Below are positions 38,772 through 48,199 of a DNA stretch of 64,000 bases, piece by piece. A program made the translations under genes and the position numbers. Under the pieces are notes generated by a model. That model did not search any database. It was not told the origin of the DNA and was given only the letters and a program-made list of their open reading frames with translations. The stretch comes from Streptomyces violaceusniger (GTDB taxonomy: Bacteria > Actinomycetota > Actinomycetes > Streptomycetales > Streptomycetaceae), in NCBI GenBank assembly GCA_005405945.1, contig BJHW01000002.1, forward strand, positions 372,001 to 436,000. The letters are read 5' to 3'. How positions within the stretch are numbered: the first letter of the stretch is position 1; each line of letters begins with the position of its first letter.

Positions 38772-39701
38772 GTGACGCGCTATCTGATACGCCGCCTGGG
38801 CCAGAGCGTCCTGACCGTCTTCCTGACCCTCTCCACCGTCTTCGTCCTGGTCCGCATGGCCCCCGGCGACCCCGCATCGGCCCTGGCCGGGCCCAACCCG
38901 TCCACCGCGGACCTCGCCCGGATCCGGGAGCAGTTCGGCCTCGACCGCGGACTGCTCACCCAGTACGGGCTCTTCCTGCGCGATCTGTTCACCGGCGACC
39001 TCGGCACCAGCTACTCCTTCCACGCGCCCGCCCTGGACGTGGTGCTGGACCGGGTGCCGTACACCATCACCCTCTCCCTCTCCGCGATCGCCCTCACCAC
39101 CGTGGTGGCCGTGCCGCTCGGCGTGTGGATGGCCCGCCGCGCCGACACCAAGCGGGAGCTGGGCGCCAATGTGCTCACCATCGCCGGGCAGTCCATGCCG
39201 GACTTCTGGATCGGCGTGATGCTGCTGACCCTCTTCGCCGTGGCCGTCCCGGTGCTGCCCGCATCCGGCTTCACCACCTGGGGCGGACTGGTGCTGCCCA
39301 CCGTGACCGTGGCGATCCTCCAGATGGCGCTGATCTCCCGGCTGGTCCGCCGGGAGATGGTGGCGGCCCTCGCCTCGCCGTACGTCACCGTCGCCCGCTC
39401 GCGCGGGGTCTCGACCCGCGTACTGACCTGGCGCTACGCCATGGGCAACTCGGCCATCCCGGTGCTCACCGCGCTCGGCACCCGCTTCGCCGCGATGCTC
39501 AACGGCGTCGTGGTGGTCGAGGTGGTCTTCGGCTGGCCCGGGGTCGGCTCGCTGGTCGTCCGCGCCCTGGAGACCCGCGACTATCCGCTGATCCAGGCGA
39601 CCGTGCTGGTCACCGCCGCGCTGGCGGTCCTCGTCCAACTCCTCATCGACCTGGCCTACCCGCTGCTCGACCCGCGGGTACGCCTGGGAAAGGCGGCCTG
39701 A
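38772..39701 (+). CDS. ABC transporter permease (DppB-like)
   Basis: 309 residues from GTG 38772, three bases after the binding-protein stop. Family hallmarks: N-terminal YLIRRLGQSVLTVFLTLSTV helix, APGDPASAL loop, six helices, and a degenerate EAA loop (YVTVARSRGVSTRVLTWRYA) that contacts the ATPases. DFWIGVMLLTLF is typical. Inner-membrane half of the importer. Confidence 0.92.
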   Translation: MTRYLIRRLGQSVLTVFLTLSTVFVLVRMAPGDPASALAGPNPSTADLARIREQFGLDRGLLTQYGLFLRDLFTGDLGTSYSFHAPALDVVLDRVPYTITLSLSAIALTTVVAVPLGVWMARRADTKRELGANVLTIAGQSMPDFWIGVMLLTLFAVAVPVLPASGFTTWGGLVLPTVTVAILQMALISRLVRREMVAALASPYVTVARSRGVSTRVLTWRYAMGNSAIPVLTALGTRFAAMLNGVVVVEVVFGWPGVGSLVVRALETRDYPLIQATVLVTAALAVLVQLLIDLAYPLLDPRVRLGKAA

Positions 39702-39702
39702 G

Positions 39703-40631
39703 ATGCAAGGCGCCCTCGAACCCCGGCCCCCGTGCGGACAGGACCCGGGACCCGCCCCAGCGCGGTCACCGCCAAGGATCTGGCCCGTGCCACCGCCACC
39801 CGGCGCCGCCGCAGCGCGAGCCTCAAGCTCTGGGCGGGCGCGGTGTGCACCCTGCTGGTCGTGGTGCCCGTGGCCCTCGCCCAGGTGCTGCCCCTGCCCG
39901 GCGCGGGCGAGCAGGACCTCTCCCGGCGCCGGCTCGCCCCGCTGACCGACGGCCATCTCTTCGGCACCGACCAGCTCGGCCGCGATCTGCTCTCCCGGGT
40001 GCTGCACGGCGGCCAGGTGTCCCTGACGGTCGGGGTGCTCGCCGTCGTCGTCTCCGGCCTCATCGGCATCGTGGCGGGCGCCGCCGCCGGGTACTACGGC
40101 CGCTGGGTGGACGCCGTCGTCTCCCGGCTGCTGGAGGCCCAGATGTCGCTGCCGCTCCTGATGATGCTGCTGCTCGTGGTGGCCCTCTTCGGCCCCTCCG
40201 TCACCGTCATCACCTGCGTCATCGCCATCGCCCAGTGGCCCGAGGTGGCCCGGCTGACCCGGTCGCTGGTGCTGGTCGAGCGGGAGAAGCCGTACGTGGC
40301 CGCCGCCCGGGTGCTGGGGCTGCCCCGGATCGCCATCCTGGCCCGCCATGTCATCCCCAACACCGTCCGCCAGGCGTCGCTCGTGGTCCTGCTGCTGCTC
40401 GCCCAGGCGGTGCTGCTGGAGAGCGCCCTCAGCTACCTCGGCGCGGGCCCCCAGCGGCCGTTCGCCACCTGGGGCCGGATCATCTCCGACGGCCAGGACT
40501 ACATCACCACCTCCTGGTGGCTGGTGACCCTGCCCGGCCTCGTCATCGTGCTGCTGGTGGTCGGGGTCAACCTGCTGGGCGACGGGCTGCGCGACCGCAC
40601 CCGACGGCGTACGACGGAGGGCTCCCGATGA
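39703..40631 (+). CDS. ABC transporter permease (DppC-like; one-base lesion near 39731)
   Basis: About 309 residues after repair, from ATG 39703 one base after the previous stop; one C in the run 39727-39731 joins MQGALEPRPP to VRTGPGTRPSAVTAKDLA. Visible: DppC-type FGTDQLGRDLLSRVLHGGQV, EAA loop PYVAAARVLGLPRIAILARH, ESALSYLGAGPQRPFATWG. An internal start at 39732 would also work without repair, so this lesion is less certain than others. Confidence 0.88.
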
Positions 40632-41499
40632 GCGACACGATGAGCGCCCCGACCAGCGACCCCGCGAACACCCCGCTGCTGGAGGTCGAGGACCTGCAGA
40701 TCGAGCTGATCACCGACGGCGGTGTGGTGCGCGCGGTCGACGGGGTCGGCTTCACCATCGGCCCCGGTGAGACCGTGACCATCATCGGCGAGTCCGGCTC
40801 CGGCAAGTCCACCACCGCGATGGGGCTGCTGCGGCTGCTGCCCGAAGGGCTCGCCGTCCTCTCCGGGACGGCCCGGATCTTCGGCTCCGACGTCATCGCC
40901 GACGCCACCGCCGCCGGGCGGATCCGCGGCCGCGGGGTCTCCCTGATCCCCCAGGACCCGATGACCGCGCTCAGCCCGGTGCACACCATCGGCCGGCAGC
41001 TGGGCGAGGCGATCCGGCTGCGCCACCCGGGGATGTCCCGCGCCGACGCCCGCGCCAAGGGCGTCGAACTGCTCGGCCAAGTGCGCATCCCCCGCCCGAG
41101 ACCCGCTGGGGCGCCTACCCCCACCAGTTCTCCGGCGGCATGCTCCAGCGCGTCCTCATCGCCATCGCCCTGGCCGCCGAGCCCCGGCTGCTGGTGGCCG
41201 ACGAGCCGACCTCGGCGCTCGACGTCACCGTCCAGGCGGGCGTCCTCGACCTGCTGATGGAGCTCCAGGAGCGCACCGGCATCGGCATCCTGATGATCAC
41301 CCACGACCTGGGGGTGGCCCGGCTGGTCTCCGACCGGATCCACGTCATGCGCGGCGGCCGGTTCGTGGAGTCGGGACCGGTGGAACAGATCGTGGACCAC
41401 CCCCGCGAGCGGTACACCCGCGATCTGCTCGCCGCCGTGCCCACCCTGGGCCCCTGGGACGAGACCCCCGCGGCCGCTGTCACCGAGGAGGCGCTGTGA
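40628..41499 (+). CDS. ABC transporter ATP-binding protein (DppD-like; one-base lesion near 41097)
   Basis: About 290 residues after repair. Walker A GESGSGKSTTAMG, Q loop IPQDPMTALSP, signature FSGGMLQRV, Walker B LLVADEPTSALDVT, H loop MITHDLGVA. One C in 41095-41097 connects RIPRP to ETRWGAYPHQFSGG. ATG overlaps the permease stop (ATGA). Energises import together with the next gene. Confidence 0.9.
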
Positions 41500-42382
41500 C
41501 CCCCACACCCCTGCTGGCCGTCGAGGACCTGGTGGTCGAATACCCGGTCGCCGGCGGTGTCTTCCGCGCGGTGGACGGCGTCAGCTTCGCCGTACCCCCG
41601 GCGGGGCGCTCGGCGTCGTCGGCGAGTCCGGCTGCGGCAAGTCCACCATCGCCCGCTCCATCGTCCGGCTGCTGCGCCCCACCCGGGGCCGGATCCTGCT
41701 CGACGGAACCGATATCGCGGGCCTGCCCGAGCGGCGGCTGCGCCCGCTGCGCAAGCGGGTGCAGATGGTCTTCCAGGATCCGTACGGCTCCCTGGACCCG
41801 CATCTGACGGCCGAGGAGATCGTGGCCGAACCGCTGCGGCTGAACGGCATGCGCTCCGGGGCCGAACGCGCCCGCCGCGCCGCCGCCCTCATCGACCAGG
41901 TCGGGCTGCCCGCCGGTGCGCTCCAGCGCCGCCCGGCCGAGTTCTCCGGCGGCCAGCGGCAGCGGATCGGCATCGCCCGCGCCCTGGCCAGCGGCCCCGA
42001 GCTGCTGGTGTGCGACGAGGCCACCTCCGCGCTGGACGTCTCCGTACAGGCCCAGGTGCTCCAGCTGCTGCGGGAGCTCCAGGCCGAACGGGGGCTCGCC
42101 TACATCGTCATCTCCCACAACCTCGGCGTGGTCCGCGAGATCAGCTCCGAGGTGGTGGTGATGCGCGCCGGGAGGATCATCGAATCCGGGCCCACCGGCA
42201 CGGTGCTCTCCGCGCCCGCCGACCCCTACACCCGGGCGCTGCGACGGGCGGCGCTCGACCCGACGACCATGCGGGGACGCAAACCGCGCGCCCTCGTGTC
42301 CGTGATCGCGACCGACCAGGAACCCGTCGCGGCCGACCGGGATCCCGTCGCGGCCGACCAGGAACCAGGAGCGACGCAGTGA
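41496..42382 (+). CDS. ABC transporter ATP-binding protein (DppF-like; one-base lesion near 41599)
   Basis: About 295 residues after repair. Walker A VGESGCGKSTIARS, Q loop VFQDPYGSLDPH, signature FSGGQRQRI, Walker B LLVCDEATSALDVS, H loop VISHNLGVV. One C in the run 41595-41599 restores VPPGGALGVVGESG. GTGA overlap at both ends. The C-terminus carries a curious DQEPVAADRDPVAADQEPG repeat coded by a short direct repeat at about 42310-42370. Confidence 0.9.
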
Positions 42383-43398
42383 ACGCGCATCCGCACACCC
42401 ATACCACCAGCCAGGCGTCCCCCGGCGGGGTCGCCCTGCCGGGGATCCCGGTGCGGCTCTCGCGGCTGGTGCTGGGCACCATGACCTTCGGTGACACGGT
42501 GGACCGCGCGGGCGCCGCCGCGATGCTGGACACCGCGCTGGACGCCGGGGTGACGGGGGTGGACACCGCGAACGCCTACGCGGGCGGCACCACCGAGACG
42601 ATCCTGGCCGAGCTGCTGCCCGGCCGCCGCGACCGGATCGTGCTCGCCACCAAGGCCGGTATGCCGCACCCCGACGCCGGCGGCCACTCACCGCTGTCCG
42701 CGCGCGGGATGCGCGCGGCCCTCGAGGGCAGCCTGCGCCGTCTGGGCACCGACCATGTCGACCTGTTCTATCTGCACCAGCCCGACCGCTCCACGCCGCT
42801 GGAGGAGACCCTGGGCACGGTCGCCGAGTTCGCCACCGAGGGCAAGATCCTCGCGCTCGGCGTCTCCAACTACGCCGCCTGGCAGATCGCCGAGATCACC
42901 CACACCGCCGAGCGGGTCGGCGCGCCGCGCCCGGTGGTGGCCCAGCAGCTGTACAACCTGCTGGCGCGGCGGATCGAGGAGGAGTACCAGGAGTACGCGG
43001 CCACCAGCGGGCTGCGCACCATGGTCTACAACCCGCTGGGCGGTGGCCTGCTGACGGGCCGTCATTCCTTCGAGAGGCAGCCGGAGTCGGGGCGCTTCGG
43101 CGACTCGCGGGTGGCCGAGATGTACCGGCGGCGCTACTGGGACGCCGGGCTCTTCGAGGCCGTACGGAGCCTGTCCCGGATCGCCGAAGAGGCGGGCATC
43201 CCGCTCGTCGACCTCTCGCTGCGCTGGCTGCTCGGACGGGACGGCGTGGACGCGCTGCTGCTCGGCGGCTCCCGGGTGGAACACCTCCGCGCCAACCTGG
43301 CCGCCGCGGCGGCGGGGCCGCTTCCGGCGGATGTGGCGGCGGCGTGCGACGAGGTGGGGGCGCGGCTGCGGGGGCCGATGCCCGCGTACAACCGGTAG
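42379..43398 (+). CDS. aldo/keto reductase
   Basis: 339 residues from GTG 42379, overlapping the ATPase stop (GTGA). TIM-barrel reductase with SRLVLGTMTFGD, catalytic Asp/Tyr in GVDTANAYAGGTTE, Lys in VLATKAGM, His in YLHQPDRSTPLEET, and NADPH site GGSRVEHLRANL. Co-translation with an importer suggests it reduces or oxidises the imported compound. Intact. Confidence 0.9.
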   Translation: MNAHPHTHTTSQASPGGVALPGIPVRLSRLVLGTMTFGDTVDRAGAAAMLDTALDAGVTGVDTANAYAGGTTETILAELLPGRRDRIVLATKAGMPHPDAGGHSPLSARGMRAALEGSLRRLGTDHVDLFYLHQPDRSTPLEETLGTVAEFATEGKILALGVSNYAAWQIAEITHTAERVGAPRPVVAQQLYNLLARRIEEEYQEYAATSGLRTMVYNPLGGGLLTGRHSFERQPESGRFGDSRVAEMYRRRYWDAGLFEAVRSLSRIAEEAGIPLVDLSLRWLLGRDGVDALLLGGSRVEHLRANLAAAAAGPLPADVAAACDEVGARLRGPMPAYNR

Positions 43399-43609
43399 CC
43401 GGCATGGGTCTTTCCCCGCCCCGCCCCTTCCCGAACCAATGGCTCCGCCCCTGGACCCCGGACATCCGTCGGGCGGCGCGTCGCCGCCGAGCCGGGGGCT
43501 CCGGCCGCTGGCCCGGAGCCCTTCGGGGCGTGCTCCCGGGTGGCGACGAGCCGTGCCCGCCCGGCCGTAGACATCTCCGTATCACCACGACCTCGAGGAG
43601 CCCGGCGAC

Positions 43610-44827
43610 ATGACCGCCGACGATGACACCGCGATACCGCTGACGGACGGGCGGCTTCGGCCGCGCCCGGGGGATCCGGGGCGCCAGGAGGCGTTTCTGC
43701 CCGCGCCTGCCGTGCAGAACCACGCCGCCAACCTCACCGTGTTGCCCGGAGGGGACCTCGGGTGTGTGTGGTTCGGGGGTACGCAGGAGGGCGTGCCGGA
43801 CATCTCGGTGTGGTTCTCGCGGCTCGCCCCGGGGGCCGACACCTGGGCCGAGCCGGTCCGGCTCTCCGACGACGCCACCCGCTCGGAGCAGAACCCGCTG
43901 CTGTTCCCCACCCCGGCCGGGGAGCTGTGGTTGCTGTACACCGCCCAGCGGGCGGGCGACCAGGACACCGCCGAGGTCCGGCTGCGGGTGTCCGCCGACG
44001 CGGGCGCCACCTGGGGCGCGCCGCGTACGCTCTTCCCGGCCACCGAGGCGGGCGGGGTGTTCATCCGTCAGCCGGTGGCCGTCCTGGACTCCGGGCGGTG
44101 GCTGCTGCCGGTGTTCCACTGCGTGGCCACTCCCGGTGTCAAATGGGTCGGCGACCGCGACACCAGCGCGGTGATGATCAGCGACGACCAGGGGCGGACC
44201 TGGCGCGAGCGGCCGGTGCCGGGCTCGACCGGCTGTGTGCACATGAACGTCCACCAACTGCCGGACACCACCCTGCTCGCCCTCTTCCGCAGCCGCTGGG
44301 CGGACGTGGTGTACCGCTCGCACAGCGCCGACGGCGGGGAGACCTGGAGCGAGCCGGTCCGCACCGAACTGCCCAACAACAACTCCTCCGTGCAGTACGT
44401 CCCGCTCGCCGACGGACGGCTCGCGCTGGTCTACAACCACAGCAGCCGCGCGGACGCCACGGCCCGCCGCGTGTCCCTCTACGACGAGATCGACGACGAG
44501 GGCGGGACCAGTCGGACCCCGGCCCCGGCCCCCGCCCCGGCCGCCACGCCGGACGACTTTGCACCCGGCGCCTTCTGGGGCGCGCCCCGCGCTCCGATGA
44601 CCCTCGCGCTGTCCTCCGACAACGGCCTGACCTGGCCCGTACGGCGCGATCTGGACACCGGCGACGGCCACTGCCTGACCAACAACTCACGCGACCGGCT
44701 CAACCGCGAGCTGTCCTACCCCACCATCCGGCAGGGCTCCGACGGCACGCTGCACATCGCGTACACCTACCACCGGCAGGCCATCAAGTACGTCCGCGTC
44801 GCACCGGATTGGGCGGCCGATGACTGA
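43610..44827 (+). CDS. sialidase-fold (Asp-box) glycosyl hydrolase-like protein
   Basis: 405 residues. Four Asp boxes are visible (SADAGATW, SDDQGRTW, SADGGETW, SSDNGLTW), each S-x-D-x-G-x-T-W, marking a six-bladed propeller. No signal peptide, so it acts in the cytoplasm, presumably on the imported compound. The set resembles the BNR family often found with sugar-acid catabolic genes rather than true secreted sialidases. 211 bp after the reductase and overlapping the next gene by 8 bp. True sialic acid activity is doubtful. Confidence 0.82.
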   Translation: MTADDDTAIPLTDGRLRPRPGDPGRQEAFLPAPAVQNHAANLTVLPGGDLGCVWFGGTQEGVPDISVWFSRLAPGADTWAEPVRLSDDATRSEQNPLLFPTPAGELWLLYTAQRAGDQDTAEVRLRVSADAGATWGAPRTLFPATEAGGVFIRQPVAVLDSGRWLLPVFHCVATPGVKWVGDRDTSAVMISDDQGRTWRERPVPGSTGCVHMNVHQLPDTTLLALFRSRWADVVYRSHSADGGETWSEPVRTELPNNNSSVQYVPLADGRLALVYNHSSRADATARRVSLYDEIDDEGGTSRTPAPAPAPAATPDDFAPGAFWGAPRAPMTLALSSDNGLTWPVRRDLDTGDGHCLTNNSRDRLNRELSYPTIRQGSDGTLHIAYTYHRQAIKYVRVAPDWAADD

Positions 44828-45502
44828 GCCCCGCCACGCCGTGGTCACCGGTGTCAGCTCCGGTATCGGCGCCGCGATCGCCACCCGGCTGCTGGACGAG
44901 GGGTGGCGGGTCACCGGGATCAGCCGTACGGCCCCCGCGCACACGGTTGCGCGGCCGCACTGGATCCCGGCCGATCTGTCCCGGCCGGAAACCCTCCCCG
45001 AACTGCTCGCCCCGGTCTCCGGGGTGGACGCGATCGTGCACGCGGCGGGCGTTCAGCGCTCGGCGCGGCTGGGGGAGCTGGACCCCGAGGACGGGTCCCT
45101 CATGTGGCGGATCCATGTGCAGGCGGCGGGCGTCCTGGTGGACACGCTGGTGGACCGGGTCGCGGACGGTGGCCGGGTGGTGCTGGTGGGCAGCCGGACG
45201 ATGACGGGCGTCCCCGGCAAGAGCCAGTACGCCGCCACCAAGGCGGCGCTGCCCGCGCTGGCCCGGTCCTGGGCGGCCGAGCTGGCGCCAAGGGCGGTCA
45301 CGGTGAACGTGGTGGCGCCGGGCCCGACGGACACCCCCATGCTGAGGGACCCCGGCCGTAGCGGCACTCCGCCCGTGATGCCACCGCTGGGGCGGCTGGT
45401 CCGCGCCGAGGAGGTGGCGGGGCTGACGTCGTTCCTGCTGGGCCCGGAGGGGGGCGCGGTCACCGGCCAGACGCTGGTGATGTGCGCGGGCGCCTCACTT
45501 AG
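44820..45502 (+). CDS. short-chain dehydrogenase/reductase, probable end at 45502
   Basis: About 227 residues. TGVSSGIGAAIATRLL nucleotide loop, HAAGVQRSARLG, SRTMTG catalytic Ser, YAATKAAL Tyr-Lys, and the C-terminal GGAVTGQTLVMCAGASL usual for the end of an SDR. Read literally, the frame continues to 46172 antisense to the next gene; one missing base at 45494-45500 would give a stop directly after GASL. Eight-base overlap with the Asp-box gene puts it in the sugar-acid operon, though a butyrolactone reductase role is possible given the right-hand neighbours. Confidence 0.8.
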
Positions 45503-46136
45503 ACGGCGGCGCGGCGTCGCCGCGGGCGAGCGCCAGCAGGCCCGCGGTGTCCCCGGGCCGGGCCCGGAGCGAGGGCAGCAGCAGGGTCCACAGATCGGCC
45601 AGCCGGTCCTCGACCAGCCGCCTCCCGTCGAGCGCCTCGGAGACGGTGTGCAGCCCGAAGAAGGCGCACACGACCGTCCGGGCGGCGGGCAGCGGATCGA
45701 CATGCGGGGCCAGATCGCCCTCGGCGCGCGCCTTCTCCATCATCTGCCCCACCGCGTCGATCCACCCCACGAAGGGCGGTGGCATGGGCGCGGCGATCAG
45801 GGTGCGCTCGGCCCACAGCCGGGCTCCGGCCCGTACCACGATGTCGTCGCGGAAGGCGCGGGCCACCGCGAAGCTGAGCCGGACCAGTTGCTCCAGGGGC
45901 GGCGAGTCGAGGGCGGCGAAGCGCTCGATCAGCGGGGGCCAGGTGGCGAAGTGTTCCTCCACCACGGCCAGGGCGAGCCTCTCCTTGCTCGTGTAATGGA
46001 AATAGATCGCGCCGCTGGTGTGGCCGGACCGGGAGGTGATGTCGCTGATGCTCGTTCCCGCGTATCCCCGTTCGTCGAAAAGGAACGCTGCGGCCTCCAG
46101 AAGGGATCGGCGTGTTTGCTCGGCCCGTTCTTGCAC
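45495..46136 (-). CDS. gamma-butyrolactone receptor-like TetR regulator
   Basis: 213 residues from GTG 46136: VQERAEQTRRSLLEAAAFLF, then DERGYAGTSISDITSRSGHT and GAIYFHYTSKERLALAVVEE, the strongly conserved DNA-binding half of ArpA/ScbR proteins. C-terminal ligand domain contains RLSFAVARAFRDDIVVRAGARLWAE and FVGWIDAVGQMM. These repress antibiotic and developmental genes until a butyrolactone binds. Divergent from afsA over 108 bp, the classic arrangement. Its C-terminus slightly overlaps the convergent SDR. Confidence 0.88.
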   Translation of the reverse strand: MQERAEQTRRSLLEAAAFLFDERGYAGTSISDITSRSGHTSGAIYFHYTSKERLALAVVEEHFATWPPLIERFAALDSPPLEQLVRLSFAVARAFRDDIVVRAGARLWAERTLIAAPMPPPFVGWIDAVGQMMEKARAEGDLAPHVDPLPAARTVVCAFFGLHTVSEALDGRRLVEDRLADLWTLLLPSLRARPGDTAGLLALARGDAAPPSK

Positions 46137-46244
46137 GTGTTCGCCGTCCTTACACCAGCCCGTCGGATGTGACGGGGAGAACTTAGCGGACTTTCGGCCC
46201 GAGATGGTGATGAGGCGAGACAGGTCAAACATTATTAGTATTTT

Positions 46245-47179
46245 ATGGTGATCGTTCGTGAGGCTCATGGCCTTTCGGAGCCGTCCGGTCCCGCCGGGCG
46301 GCCGCTCAGCTGGTCCCGCACGGTGGCGCGGGAGGCGGTGCACCGGGTCTCGGTGGCCGAGGTGCTGCTCACCGATGTGCGCAACCACGGTGACAACCGG
46401 TTCGAGGCCGCGGCCCAGTGGCCGCGGTCCCATCCCACCTTCCCGCACGGCGGGGACGGCCGTCACCATCCGCTGATGATCGCGGAGACCCTGCGCGAGC
46501 TGGGGATCTACATCCCCACCCGGTACTACGCGGTGCCCGCGGGGGCGCACTTCCTGATCCGGGACATCTCCTACCGGCTGGACCCCGAGACCGAGCCCCG
46601 GGCGCCGTACGGGGCCTCCGACATCACCTGCCGGGCCGCCGTCACCGACATCCGTACCAGCCCCTGCGGGCGCTTCGTCAGCGGGATGCGGCTGGATGTC
46701 GTGCTGTCGGCGGGCGGCAAGCTCTTCGCGTGGGCCGGGGGCACCGCGCGCTTCCTCGACGGCACGACCTACGCGGAGACCCGGGCCGCCGCCCACGGGC
46801 ACACCGCGCGCCGCAGACTGCGTGCCGCGGTACGGCCCTCACCTGCGCAACTGGCCGTTCCGGCGGCCCGGGACGTGCTGGTGGTGCGGGACGGGGAGTG
46901 GTCTACCTCGACCCCGCCGACCCCCGCCATCCGTTCTTCTTCGACCACTGGAGCGACCATGTGCCGGGCCTGGTGCTGCTGGAGGGCGCCCGGCAGGCGG
47001 CGGCGCTGGCCACCGGTGGGGCGCTGACCCGGCCGGTCGCCTGCCGGATGAAGGCGATCCGCTTCACCGAGTCGTATCCGCCGGCCGTGGTCGAGTGCAC
47101 CGCCCACGGCAGGACGTGTGTCTTCCGGCTGCGCCAGGCCGGTATCTGCACGGCGGTGGGCGTGCTCCAGTACCTCTGA
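46245..47179 (+). CDS. AfsA-family gamma-butyrolactone synthase (one-base lesion near 46896)
   Basis: About 311 residues after repair. Two AfsA hot-dog repeats: HRVSVAEVLLTDVRNHGDNR with HPLMIAETLRELGIYIPTRYY, and DPADPRHPFFFDHWSDHVPG with LLEGARQAAAL. AfsA condenses a beta-ketoacyl-ACP with dihydroxyacetone phosphate, the key step to A-factor-type signals. One G in 46893-46896 gives DGGVVYLDP. No ribosome site before ATG 46245; the preceding 20 bases are strikingly AT-rich (ATTATTAGTATTTT), so leaderless translation or a slightly later start is possible. Confidence 0.87.
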
Positions 47180-47181
47180 GC

Positions 47182-47304
47182 GACGAACACTCCGTGTGAC
47201 GAACAATATGACGACGAACAGAATGAACGACGAACAAAACGCCGACGCTCGGTAGCCCCTTGCTTACTGCGGGTCATCAAACTAACGTAGTGATCGTTAT
47301 GTTT
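47182..47304. promoter_or_regulatory. GACGAACA repeat array and inverted repeat between afsA and HAD gene
   Basis: Four exact GACGAACA octamers start at 47182, 47198, 47213 and 47229 (15-16 bp spacing), directly after the afsA stop. Further on, TAACG-TAGTGAT-CGTTA (47283-47299) is an inverted repeat flanked by AAAC and GTTT, reminiscent of butyrolactone-receptor boxes. Both precede the HAD gene and are candidates for its control; neither is proven. Confidence 0.5.
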
Positions 47305-47452
47305 CGGGCAGGCGAACATCACGGCCTGTACGACAACAGCGGTCGGCGCACAGCGCCCTCATGAGCCGCCAGGACGCTTTCCATCGCGCGGCCCCCGCAG
47401 GTACAGGCATCCCCTGCGCCGATTCCTCCACCTCCCATGGAACGGCAGACAG

Positions 47453-48129
47453 ATGACAGCCGAAAAGTTTCTCGGATGGACCCCAGCCGCCATCGTCTTC
47501 GACTGTGACGGCACCCTGATGGATTCCGAACGACACTGGGAGGAGGCGCGCGAAGTGGTCCTCAGAAGCCACGGAACCGCCCCGACGAGGAGTTCGCACG
47601 GCGCACGAAGGGGCTCCACTACACCGAATGCGGCCGAATGCTGGCCGAATTCGCCGGCCGCCCCGAACTCGCCGACGAAATGACCGGACAACTCCTGGAC
47701 GCCTTCCGCCGGCTGGTGGCCGACGACCCGGTCACCATGCCGGGGGCGCCCCAACTGGTCGCGAAGGCGGCCGTCTTCGCACCGCTGGCCGTGGCCAGCA
47801 ACTGCCCGCGGGATGTCGTCGAGGACGGGCTCGCCAAGGCCGGGCTGCTGCGGTACTTCGGCCATGTGCTGGTCCCCGAGGGGGACGTGCGGCCCAAACC
47901 GTATCCCGACGTCTATCTGGAGGCCGCCCGGCTGTGCGGGGCGGCCCCCGGGGACGCCCTCGCGGTGGAGGACTCCCACTGCGGGTTTCTGTCCGCCTCG
48001 CGCGCCGGGCTGAGGGTGCTGGGCGTGGGCCCGCGGAAGCCGGTGGACGAGCCCCCGCCGGTCGATGTGTGGGTCTCCACCCTCGCCGACCCGGACCTGG
48101 TCAAGTGGGCGGACTCCCGGGCGGCCTGA
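47453..48129 (+). CDS. HAD-superfamily phosphatase (one-base lesion near 47583)
   Basis: About 225 residues after repair. Motif I IVFDCDGTLMDSE (nucleophile and acid/base Asp), motif II VASNCPRD, motif III Lys in VRPKPYPDVYLEA, motif IV AVEDSHCG. One C in 47580-47583 restores GTAPDEEFARRTKGLHYTEC. Placed next to afsA it probably removes the phosphate from the butenolide phosphate intermediate, a step seen in several butyrolactone clusters. Intergenic repeats lie upstream. Confidence 0.85.
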
Positions 48130-48199
48130 GGGTGCGTGAGCCGCCCTCACCGCCTGGTCGGCGGGCGCCGCGGGTCACTTCTTCCCGTCGCCTCGCGGG

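Noticed and set aside
37530..40349. 939-codon open frame on the minus strand across the importer genes
   Set aside because: Low-complexity Gly/His/Asp/Gln composition typical of antisense frames in high-GC DNA; the plus strand carries clear ABC transporter genes.
43610..44827. Secreted virulence-type sialidase
   Set aside because: No signal peptide and operonic context with sugar-acid genes; only the Asp-box propeller fold is supported.
44820..46172. 450-residue SDR continuing through the receptor gene
   Set aside because: SDR similarity ends at GASL; the remainder is antisense to the TetR gene. A one-base loss before a TAG explains it better.
45495..46802. 435-codon minus-strand frame extending the butyrolactone receptor upstream through afsA
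   Set aside because: The upstream 222 codons are antisense to afsA and lack domain signal; the conserved ArpA-type start VQERAEQTRR is at GTG 46136.
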